Shown one piece after another: positions 22,545-30,223 of a stretch of 64,000 nt of DNA (its first letter is position 1; the number at the start of each line of letters is the position of its first letter). The position numbers and the translations under genes were made by a program. The stretch spans positions 1-64,000 of the forward strand of contig NZ_FXTJ01000010.1 of the NCBI RefSeq assembly GCF_900182545.1. Direction: 5' to 3'. Source of the DNA: Geodermatophilus aquaeductus. Lineage in GTDB: Bacteria > Actinomycetota > Actinomycetes > Mycobacteriales > Geodermatophilaceae. The notes under the pieces were generated by a model that was not told the DNA's origin, did not search any database, and saw only the letters and a program-made list of their open reading frames with translations.

Positions 22545-24512
22545 CTACGGAGTTGAGTCCTGCTCCTCGAGCGGGGCGTCCGCCGGCGCAGGCTCCGTAC
22601 CACCTCCGGTCGTCTCGGACGACGCGTCCCCGGAGGCGGGCTCGGACGCCGGCTGATCTGGCGCTGTCTCCGGTTCTGGCGTTGTCTCCGGATCCGGCTG
22701 GGGTGCCGGCTGCTCGTCCGGTGCCGGCGGGGGTGCGGTCTCTGGTTCAGGCGCCGGCTCTGGCTCGGGCGCCGGCTCTGGCTCGGGCGGCGCTTCTGCC
22801 TCGGGCGGTGGCTGCTCGTCCGGTGTCGGCAGCGGCTCGGCAGCCGCCTCCGGCGCCGTTTCCGGCGCCGGGTCCGGCTCGGCCGACACCTCTGCCTCAC
22901 TCCCGGGTGGCGCAGTCGGCTCGGGTGCCGCCTCGGACGGGAGCTGTGGCTCCGTCGGTGGCTGCTCGTCCGGTGCCGGCAGCGGCTCGGCAGCCGACTC
23001 CGGCGCCGTCTCGGGCGCTGGCTCCGGCTCGGCCGACACCTCCGCCTCGCTCGCGGGCGGCGGAGCCGGCGAGGCCTCCGGCTCCGGTGCGGCCTCGGAC
23101 GGGGACTCCGACGTGGGTGACGACTGCTCGGCGGGCGCCGGCCCGGGGGACTCCTCGGGCTGGGGCGTGGGCTCCGGCTCGGCCGTCGCCTGAGGCGCAG
23201 GCGACGTTCCGGTCCCGGGTCCCGGCGCCGGGAGTGCCTCGGGCGGCTGGGTCGACCCGGGTGGCACGTCGCCGTCCGGTGCCGGTGCCGGTGCCGGTGC
23301 CGGTTCCGGGCTGAGGGGTGTCCCGGTCTCGGGTGCCGAGTCCGAGGACGTCTCCGGCTCCGAGGACGTCTCCGGCTGCGGTGCCGCCTCTGCCTCGGGC
23401 GACGGCTCGGGGATCGACGGTGCTCCGGTGTCCGCTGCCGAGGGCGGGACGGGCACCGCCGACGGCTCCGGTGTCTCGTCGAGGGCAGCGGTGGACCCGG
23501 TGGCCGCGTCGGTCTCGACGGAGTCGGTCGCGGCACCGCCGTCGGCGTCGACCCCGTCGACTCCGGCCGTGGTGCCCGGGTCGGTGTCCACGTCGGTCGG
23601 GCCGGGCACCGGTTCGGTCTCGACGTCGGGAGCAGCCTCGTCCTGGACCTCCGCATCGGCATCGGGCGCGGGCGCCGGCTCGGGGTCGGGAACCGGTGGG
23701 GGTGCGGAGTCGGTGCTCGGGGTGGGCTGGGGAGTGGGCACGGGCTCGGTGGTGGGCACGGGCTCGGTGGTGGGCGCGGGCCCGGGGGCGGGCGGCGCCT
23801 CCGTCGCGTCCGGTGACGTCGGCGCCACCTCGACGTCGGCGTCGGGCGCGGGGGTGTGCGGAGCCCTCGGCGTCCCCGCGTCCGCGTCCGTCGCCGTGGG
23901 GCCCGCTCCACCCGACTCCAGTGGGGCGGGCGCGCTCGGGGCGGGAGGCGCGGTGTCCAGCAGTTCGGAGAAGGCGCGGACGACCCCTCCGCCCGGGGGA
24001 GCTCCCTGGAGGGCCTGGGCCAGCGAGGCGGCCCCCGTCCAGACCAGCAGGACCGCGGTGCCCGCCGCCGTCCGTGCCGCGCGGCCGGGGAGCCGCCGGG
24101 CCCACGTCGGCGCACCGGGGGACCGCCTCGCGGCAGGCCGACGTCCCGCCTCCCGACGCCGGCTCCCGGTGCGGCGCGCGACGAGCGCCGTGAGCCCTCC
24201 GGCCGTGAGCAGCAGGCCGCCCCCGAGGAGGAGCCAGACGGTCCCCGGGCCGGCGGTGCGCGGAGAGGCGCCCGCGACGCCGACCGTGCTCGCCACGGCC
24301 TGGGCGCCGGCGGCCACCACCACGGAGAACAGGAGCGCCGCGGCGGCGGTCGCGAGCGCCTCGCCCCGGGGGGACAGACGGCGCGACGCCCGCCTCGACG
24401 CTCCCGGACGGTGGCTGACGACGGGCCGGCGCGGGACGCTCCGGCGGAGGGCGTCGTCCGTCCTGACACCGCGAGCGCCGCCTCGGGCGGAGCCCCGTCG
24501 CCGTGCACGCAT
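22545..24512 (-). CDS. Membrane-anchored Pro/Glu/Ala-rich low-complexity protein
   Basis: A 655-residue protein with a basic N-terminus and three hydrophobic helices at about 50-73, 92-112 and 148-168. After them comes a long acidic, proline-rich tail of about 450 residues made of PEP, APEPE, SEPE and TEP units with almost no aromatic residues. Two stretches of SEAEVSAEPEPAPETAPES type repeat with a 50-residue period. ATG 24512 has GGGAGG 6 nt upstream. The tail is predicted to be disordered, perhaps spanning the cell wall. No enzyme or binding domain is recognised. It is convergent with the PlsC-like gene. Confidence 0.75.
   Translation of the reverse strand: MRARRRGSARGGARGVRTDDALRRSVPRRPVVSHRPGASRRASRRLSPRGEALATAAAALLFSVVVAAGAQAVASTVGVAGASPRTAGPGTVWLLLGGGLLLTAGGLTALVARRTGSRRREAGRRPAARRSPGAPTWARRLPGRAARTAAGTAVLLVWTGAASLAQALQGAPPGGGVVRAFSELLDTAPPAPSAPAPLESGGAGPTATDADAGTPRAPHTPAPDADVEVAPTSPDATEAPPAPGPAPTTEPVPTTEPVPTPQPTPSTDSAPPPVPDPEPAPAPDADAEVQDEAAPDVETEPVPGPTDVDTDPGTTAGVDGVDADGGAATDSVETDAATGSTAALDETPEPSAVPVPPSAADTGAPSIPEPSPEAEAAPQPETSSEPETSSDSAPETGTPLSPEPAPAPAPAPDGDVPPGSTQPPEALPAPGPGTGTSPAPQATAEPEPTPQPEESPGPAPAEQSSPTSESPSEAAPEPEASPAPPPASEAEVSAEPEPAPETAPESAAEPLPAPDEQPPTEPQLPSEAAPEPTAPPGSEAEVSAEPDPAPETAPEAAAEPLPTPDEQPPPEAEAPPEPEPAPEPEPAPEPETAPPPAPDEQPAPQPDPETTPEPETAPDQPASEPASGDASSETTGGGTEPAPADAPLEEQDSTP
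22807..23056. repeat. 150-bp-period repeat inside the Pro/Glu/Ala-rich gene
   Basis: Two copies of about 100 bp, 22807-22906 and 22957-23056, are nearly identical and start 150 bp apart. They encode the DEQPP / AAEPLP-PDEQ / SEAEVSAEP units of the low-complexity tail. Recombination between them would keep the frame. Confidence 0.8.
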
Positions 24513-24619
24513 GGAGCCTCCCGGTGGTGGCGTCGGTGCGTGGTCGTCCGTCGGTCCCCGTGGCGGGCCAGCATGGTGGCGCGCCACGGGCGGGCGCAAC
24601 AACCGCCGGCCTCCGGTCC

Positions 24620-24645
24620 GGTGCGGGTCCCGCGGGACCCGCACC
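24620..24645 (-). terminator. Perfect 26-bp palindrome just after the alcohol dehydrogenase stop
   Basis: GGTGCGGGTCCCG (24620-24632) is followed directly by its exact reverse complement (24633-24645). On the minus strand it begins 1 nt beyond the stop codon at 24647-24649. This is what a strong GC-rich hairpin terminator looks like in an actinomycete, although there is no U-tract. Confidence 0.6.
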
Positions 24646-24646
24646 G

Positions 24647-25621
24647 TCACGTCATGTCGACGGCGATCTTGAGCTGACCGGGTCGCGGGGCGATCGCCGC
24701 ACCGAAGGCGGCCTCGACGTCGGCGACGGGGTGGACGTGCGTGACGTAGGAGTCCCGCAGCTCCGGGTGCTCGGCCAGGTAGGTGCCGGCGTCGGTGAGG
24801 ACCCGCCGCCGCTCCAGGGCCACCCCCGAGCGCAGCGTCAGGTTCTTGCGCAGGAACGTCATCATGTCGAACGGGTAGACCGGGTCGTCCGGGACGCCGA
24901 AGTAGAAGACCTGCCCGCCGTGGGCGACGGCGTCCAGCGCCGGCTGCAGCGTCGAGATCTGGTGGCCCACCGCCTCCACCACCACCGACGGCCGGTCGGC
25001 GTCGGACAGCCCGGCCGCCCATCGCTCGGCGCGGGCGGTGACGGCCTCGTCGACGCCGAAGACGGAGGCGACGTCGGTGCGGTCCACCGGGTCCACGCCG
25101 GTGACCCGGGCCGCCCCGCGGGCCTTGAGCACGGAGCTGAACAGCAGGCCGATGGGGCCCTGGCCGATCACCGCGGCGCTCTGCCCCGACACGTCGCCGA
25201 GCTGCTCGACGGCGTAGAGCACGCAGGCCAGGGGCTGCAGCATCACCGCGGTGGTGGCCGGCAGGGACGTGTCGTAGGGGGCCAGGCCCTCGCCGTCGGT
25301 GACCACGAGCTCGGCGAGGGCGTCGAACATCGACGCCCAGCCGACGACGAGGTCACCGGGGGTGTGCCCGGGGTGCTCGCTGGCGACGACCTTCCCGACC
25401 ACCTCGTGCATCGGGAAGCCGGGCGCCCGGGTGGCCCCCCACCCGTCCTCGGCGGCCGGGTGCGGCCACACGCCGCCGCGGAAGTTGGGCAGGTCGCTGC
25501 CGCAGATGGCGCCGGCGCGGGGAGCGAGCAGCACGTGCCCGGGCGGCAGCGCGGCGGGGTCCGGCGCGGCCACCTCGACCTGCTCGAAGCGGAAGGGACC
25601 GCGCAGCGTCTGTGCCCACAT
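24647..25621 (-). CDS. Zinc-type alcohol dehydrogenase (MDR family) without structural zinc loop
   Basis: A 324-residue medium-chain dehydrogenase. The catalytic zinc Cys is in GAICGSDL and the His-Glu pair in PMHEVVGKV. The NAD(P) fold carries IGQGPIGLLFS. The four-Cys structural zinc loop usual after the HE motif is absent. Substrate unknown; an alkyl or polyol alcohol is possible. ATG 25621 has GGAGG 5 nt upstream. The gene ends at a strong palindrome and is transcribed alone, downstream of an MMPL gene 73 bp away. Confidence 0.85.
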   Translation of the reverse strand: MWAQTLRGPFRFEQVEVAAPDPAALPPGHVLLAPRAGAICGSDLPNFRGGVWPHPAAEDGWGATRAPGFPMHEVVGKVVASEHPGHTPGDLVVGWASMFDALAELVVTDGEGLAPYDTSLPATTAVMLQPLACVLYAVEQLGDVSGQSAAVIGQGPIGLLFSSVLKARGAARVTGVDPVDRTDVASVFGVDEAVTARAERWAAGLSDADRPSVVVEAVGHQISTLQPALDAVAHGGQVFYFGVPDDPVYPFDMMTFLRKNLTLRSGVALERRRVLTDAGTYLAEHPELRDSYVTHVHPVADVEAAFGAAIAPRPGQLKIAVDMT

Positions 25622-25694
25622 GTGTCCTCCGTGCTGCCCCGCGTGCCGACGGGAGCGATCCGACCACACGCGGGGGAGCACGGCGACCCGCTGG

Positions 25695-27824
25695 TCAGGT
25701 GCGGACCGGCGTCTCCGGCTCCGCCGCGGCCGGCGTCGTACCGCCCGGGGGCGCCTCCGCCTCGTCGAGGCGCTGCGCCAGCCGGCCGGGCCACCACATC
25801 CACCGCCCGACGTCGAGGGTGAGGGCGGTGACCAGCACCGAGCGCACGATGATGGTGTCGAGCAGCACGCCGAGGGCCACGGCGATGCCCAGCTGCGTGA
25901 GGAACGTCAGCGGCAGCGTGCCGAGGACGGCGAACGTCGCCGCGAGCACCAGCCCGGCCGAGGTGATCACCCCGCCGGTGGCGGCCAGCGAGACCAGGGC
26001 GGCCCGCCGGGTGCCGTGGTCGACGGCCTCCTCCCGCGTCCGGGTCATCAGGAAGATGTTGTAGTCGATGCCCAGCGCCACGAGGAACACGAAGACGAAC
26101 AGCGGGAACGAGCTGTCGGTCGCGGTGACGTCCAGGGCCCAGTCGAAGACCAGGGCGCTCAGGCCCAGCGCGGCGCCGAAGGACAGCACCACCGTGGCGA
26201 TCAGGACCAGCGGTGCCACCAGCGCCCGCAGCAGGACGGCCAGCACGGCGAACACGACCAGCATGATCAGCGGGATGACCACGCGGTTGTCCCGCTGCGA
26301 GGCGTTCTGCACGTCGAGGTTGAGCGCGGTGTTGCCGCCGACCAGCGCCTGCCCGTCGCCGGCGTCGTCGAGCTCGGTGCGCAGCTCCCCGATCGTGGCG
26401 TAGGCGGCGGCGCTGTCGAACGGGTCGGCCAGCGCGGCCTCGACGAGCGCGGCGTCCCCGACCACCTGCGGCTCCCCGACCACGGCGATGCCGTCGTTCG
26501 CGGCCACGACCTCGGCGACCTCGTCGGCGGACTCGGCCGTCGTCACCACGCTCACGGCGTTGCCCGCCACGGCCGGGAAGTGCCGGGCCGCCGCGGCGTC
26601 GCCCTCGACGGACTCGGGGGACCCGCGGAAGCTCTCCGCCTGGGTCAGCCCGGTGGGGTCCAGGCGGAACACGGCGGTGCAGGCGAGCAGCAGCAGGAGG
26701 CTGGTGACCACCCAGGTGGTGCGGGGGCGAGGCTTGATCCAGCTGCCCACCCGCGCCCACAGCCCGGTCGCGCTGGGCTCGGCGCTGCCGAAGCTCGGCC
26801 GCACCGGCCAGAACACCCAGCGCCCGCAGATGACCAGCAGCGCCGGCAGCAGCGTCATGAGCACCACGAGGGTGACGGCGACGCCGATCGCGGCGACCGG
26901 GCCCAGGCCCGCGGTCGAGTTCATCTCCGCGGCGACCAGGCACAGCATGCCGAGGACGACGGTGCCGCCACTGGCCAGCACCGCGGGGCCGGCCCGGTGC
27001 ACGGCCTCGGTCATGGCCTCGTGCCGGTCGGTGTGCAGCCGCAGCTCCTCCCGGTAGCGGGCGACCAGCAGCAGGGCGTAGTCGGTGCCGGCGCCGACCA
27101 CCAGGACGGTGAGGATGCTCGCGCTCTGGGCGTTGACCGTGAGGTCGGCGTAGCGGGCCAGCAGGTAGACGACGGCCTGGGAGCAGAACAGCGCGATGAC
27201 CGCCGAGAAGATCGGCAGGATCCACAGCACCGGGCTGCGGTAGGTCAGCAGCAGGATGAAGATGACGACGCCCAGCGCCGCGAACAGCAGCGTGCCGTCG
27301 ATCCCCGCGAAGGCCTCCGAGGAGTCCGCGGCGCTGCCCGCGGGACCGGTGACGTAGGCGGTCAGCCCGTCCGGTCCGTCCGAGGCCTCGGCGCGCATGT
27401 CGTCGACGAGCGGGGCGATCGCCTCCCAGCCGTCCGGGCCCACGTTGAGCGGGACGATCAGCTGCACGGCCTGCCCGTCCTCGGACGGGATCGGGCCGAC
27501 CACCGGACCGTCGAGCGCGTCGAGCTGCCCGAACGCCCGGACGTCCTCCTGGATCGCCGCGGTGTCCTCCGCGGTCAGCCCGTCGGTCCGCTCGTAGACG
27601 ACGACCGCGGGGATCACGTCGGGGTCCGAGCCGAGCTCGGTCTGCAGCTCGAGGGCCCTCGTCGACTCCGCCCCGGACGGCAGCCACGCCGCGATGTCGT
27701 TCTCCTGCTGGTCGGTCAGCCCGCCGGCCAGCGGTGCCGAGACGCCGGCCAGCACCAGCCAGACGACGAGGATGACCCACTTCAGGCGGCGGGAGCTGAC
27801 GCGGCGCGCGAACGACCTGGCCAT
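25695..27824 (-). CDS. MMPL-family (RND) lipid/drug exporter
   Basis: A 709-residue integral membrane protein with the RND-type layout: one TM helix, an extracytoplasmic porter domain, five TM helices, a second porter domain and five to six more. Each half carries the family core (GAGTDYALLLVARYREE; LGIDYNIFLMTRTREE) with the proton-relay Asp-Tyr pair. It likely exports a lipid or amphiphile. ATG 27824 is preferred, with GGAGAGGG upstream. Another MMPL gene lies at 49186-51486. Confidence 0.9.
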   Translation of the reverse strand: MARSFARRVSSRRLKWVILVVWLVLAGVSAPLAGGLTDQQENDIAAWLPSGAESTRALELQTELGSDPDVIPAVVVYERTDGLTAEDTAAIQEDVRAFGQLDALDGPVVGPIPSEDGQAVQLIVPLNVGPDGWEAIAPLVDDMRAEASDGPDGLTAYVTGPAGSAADSSEAFAGIDGTLLFAALGVVIFILLLTYRSPVLWILPIFSAVIALFCSQAVVYLLARYADLTVNAQSASILTVLVVGAGTDYALLLVARYREELRLHTDRHEAMTEAVHRAGPAVLASGGTVVLGMLCLVAAEMNSTAGLGPVAAIGVAVTLVVLMTLLPALLVICGRWVFWPVRPSFGSAEPSATGLWARVGSWIKPRPRTTWVVTSLLLLLACTAVFRLDPTGLTQAESFRGSPESVEGDAAAARHFPAVAGNAVSVVTTAESADEVAEVVAANDGIAVVGEPQVVGDAALVEAALADPFDSAAAYATIGELRTELDDAGDGQALVGGNTALNLDVQNASQRDNRVVIPLIMLVVFAVLAVLLRALVAPLVLIATVVLSFGAALGLSALVFDWALDVTATDSSFPLFVFVFLVALGIDYNIFLMTRTREEAVDHGTRRAALVSLAATGGVITSAGLVLAATFAVLGTLPLTFLTQLGIAVALGVLLDTIIVRSVLVTALTLDVGRWMWWPGRLAQRLDEAEAPPGGTTPAAAEPETPVRT

Positions 27825-27914
27825 GGGGGCCCTCTCCGACGGTGCCGGGCCCCGCACCCCGGACGGCGACGATGCGGCCCGGACGCTAGCGAGGGCCGCG
27901 GGCGCCCGTCACCC

Positions 27915-27937
27915 GCCATTTCGCCGCTCTGCCGCTC
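27915..27937. repeat. Degenerate partial copy of the hpd-hmgA palindrome
   Basis: GCCATTTC, five bases (GCCGC), then TCTGCCGCTC. Without the insertion this is nearly the right arm of the palindrome at 35947-35976. It sits in the MMPL-MFS gap and may be a decayed dispersed repeat. Confidence 0.3.
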
Positions 27938-28034
27938 GGATCCGGCCTCCCGGGCGCGCGCCTCGCCCCCGTGACCGGTCGTGCGCCCGCTGTGATCACG
28001 AACCGGGACCTCCGACCCAGTGAGGGCCTCCGGC

Positions 28035-28099
28035 GCACCGAGACCTGCGAACCCGTGGCCGTCGCGCGCTGATGGCCACGGGTTCGCAGGTCTCGGTGC
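28035..28099. terminator. Perfect 26-bp inverted repeat with 13-nt loop
   Basis: The 26-nt arm 28035-28060 (starts GCACCGAGACCTG) is the exact reverse complement of 28074-28099, around the loop GTCGCGCGCTGAT. On the minus strand it starts 7 nt after the MFS stop codon at 28107, so it is well placed as a terminator. The perfection and length exceed what termination needs, so a conserved palindromic element is possible. The 282-bp gap 27825-28106 holds no gene. Confidence 0.6.
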
Positions 28100-28106
28100 G
28101 AGAGCG

Positions 28107-29648
28107 CTACGGGGCGGCCGCCGCGGCCGCGTCGGGCGCCGGGTCGTCGTCGAAGCGCAGCGGCTCGGCGCGCCGGGGCATGGCGACCACGGCGACGGCG
28201 ATGACGAGGGCGGTGACCGCGGTGGCGAGGAAGACGCCGTGCGAGGCCGCGTGCAGGCTCTCCCGCGCGTACTCGGCCACCGCGCCGCCCTGGGACAGCG
28301 CGGCGGTGGTGCTGTCGACGTCGGTCGGGAGCTCGCCGGCGAGGCCGGGCGGGGGCGAGGCGAACCGGGCGGCCAGCGTGGTGTTGGCGATGGCCCCGAA
28401 GACCGCCGCGCCGACCGCCGAGCCGATCGAGCGGGAGAACATGTTGGTGCCGGTGACGACGCCGCGCCGGTCCCACCCGACGACCGACTGCACGGCGACG
28501 ATGAGCGGCGAGGCCGACAGCCCCAGCCCGAACCCGGTCACGAACATGGCCAGGCCGACCTGCCACAGGTGCGACTGCGACCCGAGCAGCGCCGTGGCCG
28601 ACGTCCCCGCGACGGCGAGGACCACGCCGATCAGCGCGGTGTTGCGGAACCCGATGCGCAGGTAGACCCGCCCGGACAGGCTCGCCGCGATCGGCCACCC
28701 GAGGGTCAGCGCGGCCAGCGCGAAGCCGGCCTCGAGGGCGCTGGCGCCGAGCACGCCCTGCGCCCACGTGGGCAGGTAGGAGCTCAGGCCGATGAGCAGC
28801 GCGCCGAGGCCGAGGGCGGCGAGGTTGCCGGTGACGAGGATGCGGCGGCGGAACACCCAGGTCGGCAGGACCGGCTCGGCCGCCCGGCGTTCCACGAACG
28901 CGAACGCCACGAGCAGCGCCACCGCAGTCCCCAGGACGGCGACCGAGGTGCCCGACGCCCACGCCCAGGCGTTGCCGCCCTCCAGCAGCCCGAGGATCAG
29001 CAGCGCGCACCCGGCCGACAGCAGCACGGCGCCGGCGACGTCGAGCCGCTGCGGCCGGCGCTCCACCCGCTCGGTGAACCGGCGGTACAGCACCACCAGC
29101 GCCACGGCGCCGAGGGGCAGGTTGACCAGGAAGATCCACCGCCAGGACAGGTAGTCGCTGAAGACGCCGCCCAGCGTCGGGCCGAGCACCGCGGACACGC
29201 CCCACACCGAGGCCAGGTAGCCCTGGACCCGCGCCCGCTCCTCGACGGTGTAGATGTCGCCGATGACGGTCATGCCGATCGGCTGCACCGCGCCGGCGCC
29301 GATGCCCTGCAGCGCGCGGCCCACGATCAGCGCCGGCATCGACCAGGCCAGCCCGCAGAACAGCGAGGCGGCGACGAACACCGCGATGCCGAACAGCAGC
29401 ACCGGCTTGCGCCCGTAGACGTCGGAGAGCTTGCCGTAGACGGGGACGGTCACCGCCTGCGTGAGCAGGTAGACGCTGAACAGCCACGGGAACTGGCTGA
29501 ACCCGCCGAGGTCGTCGACGACCGCCGGGACGGCCGTGGCGATGATCGTGCTGTCGAGCGCGATGAGCGCGGTGCTGAGCATCACCGCGCCGAGCACGGG
29601 TCCGCGCTCGGAGCGCAGCCCGACCGACGCGCGGGGAGGGGAGGTCAC
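28107..29648 (-). CDS. MFS multidrug exporter, DHA2 (14-TM) type
   Basis: A 513-residue transporter of the EmrB/QacA type, with about 14 hydrophobic segments. It has the loop 2-3 motif GKLSDVYGRKPVLL (motif A) and GRALQGIGAGAVQP (motif B/C region), and ALDSTIIATAVPAV (motif D1) in helix 1. It is expected to export hydrophobic cations or drugs by proton antiport. GTG 29648 is the likely start; no clear SD. The gene is divergent from the SnoaL-like gene across a 98-bp gap. Confidence 0.88.
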   Translation of the reverse strand: MTSPPRASVGLRSERGPVLGAVMLSTALIALDSTIIATAVPAVVDDLGGFSQFPWLFSVYLLTQAVTVPVYGKLSDVYGRKPVLLFGIAVFVAASLFCGLAWSMPALIVGRALQGIGAGAVQPIGMTVIGDIYTVEERARVQGYLASVWGVSAVLGPTLGGVFSDYLSWRWIFLVNLPLGAVALVVLYRRFTERVERRPQRLDVAGAVLLSAGCALLILGLLEGGNAWAWASGTSVAVLGTAVALLVAFAFVERRAAEPVLPTWVFRRRILVTGNLAALGLGALLIGLSSYLPTWAQGVLGASALEAGFALAALTLGWPIAASLSGRVYLRIGFRNTALIGVVLAVAGTSATALLGSQSHLWQVGLAMFVTGFGLGLSASPLIVAVQSVVGWDRRGVVTGTNMFSRSIGSAVGAAVFGAIANTTLAARFASPPPGLAGELPTDVDSTTAALSQGGAVAEYARESLHAASHGVFLATAVTALVIAVAVVAMPRRAEPLRFDDDPAPDAAAAAAP

Positions 29649-29746
29649 GCCGGAGCACGAACGCGGACCGGCGGGGCCCGCATTCCCGGCGCCCGGCGTG
29701 TCCTCCGGCCCTGGTGGGCGGGGGAGCCGGCGCCGAGCATGGCGCG

Positions 29747-30175
29747 ATGGCCTTCGACGTCGACCGGCTGCTGCGGTTGTGGACCGAGCCGCTGCTCGCC
29801 GGACCGGCCGCGGAGGAGGCGTTCCGCGCCGTCTACACCGACCCGGTCACGGTCAACGGCGCGGCGCTGACCGCCGCCGACCTCGTCGCCCGCGCCCGGG
29901 CGCTGCAGGCCGCCTTCGCCGACGCGCAGCGGGAGGTCGTCTCCGTGGTGGAGGACGGCGACCGGGTCGCGGTGGCGTTCCGCATGGGCGGCCGGCAGGT
30001 CGGGCCGCTGGGCACCTCCGCGGGGCCGCTGCCGCCCACGGGCCGGCACGTGGAGCTGCGCGTCATCGACGTCCTGACGCTCACCGACGGCCGGATCAGC
30101 GAGATCTGGATGGTCGCCGACGAGCTGGGTGCGCTCGCCGCGGTCGGCGCCGTCGCGCTGGTGCCGGCCTCCTGA
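29747..30175 (+). CDS. SnoaL-like/NTF2-fold protein
   Basis: A 142-residue protein of the SnoaL (polyketide cyclase-like) NTF2 fold. It has an N-terminal helix (LLRLWTEPLLAGPAAEEAF), a central helix, and strands ending in LRVIDVLTLTDGRISEIWMVAD, the family's usual last strand pair. Such proteins are isomerases, hydrolases or dodecin-like helpers and have no reliable substrate prediction. It is the first gene of a plus-strand set with an acyl-CoA ligase and an F420-type oxidoreductase. Confidence 0.75.
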   Translation: MAFDVDRLLRLWTEPLLAGPAAEEAFRAVYTDPVTVNGAALTAADLVARARALQAAFADAQREVVSVVEDGDRVAVAFRMGGRQVGPLGTSAGPLPPTGRHVELRVIDVLTLTDGRISEIWMVADELGALAAVGAVALVPAS

Positions 30176-30183
30176 CGCCCTAG

Positions 30184-30212
30184 TGTGACCCGGGGCACAG
30201 CCGGTGCCCGGG
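30184..30212 (+). promoter_or_regulatory. CRP-like site and hairpin overlapping the ligase SD
   Basis: TGTGA-CCCGGG-GCACA (30184-30199) differs from the CRP/GlxR consensus TGTGA-N6-TCACA at one base. CCCGGGGCAC (30189-30198) can also pair with GTGCCCGGG (30204-30212), whose end merges with the GGGAGGAGG Shine-Dalgarno of the gene starting at 30224. Confidence 0.3.
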
Positions 30213-30223
30213 AGGAGGCGGCC

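Noticed and set aside
22394-24574. Arg-rich minus-strand frame over the Pro/Glu-rich gene
   Set aside because: Repeat-derived alternate frame with no SD and no domain; the Pro/Glu frame has GGGAGG and TM helices.
30185-30223. Longer start for the FadD4-like ligase at GTG 30185
   Set aside because: No SD there, and it overlaps a CRP-like site. GTG 30224 has GGGAGGAGG five bases upstream.
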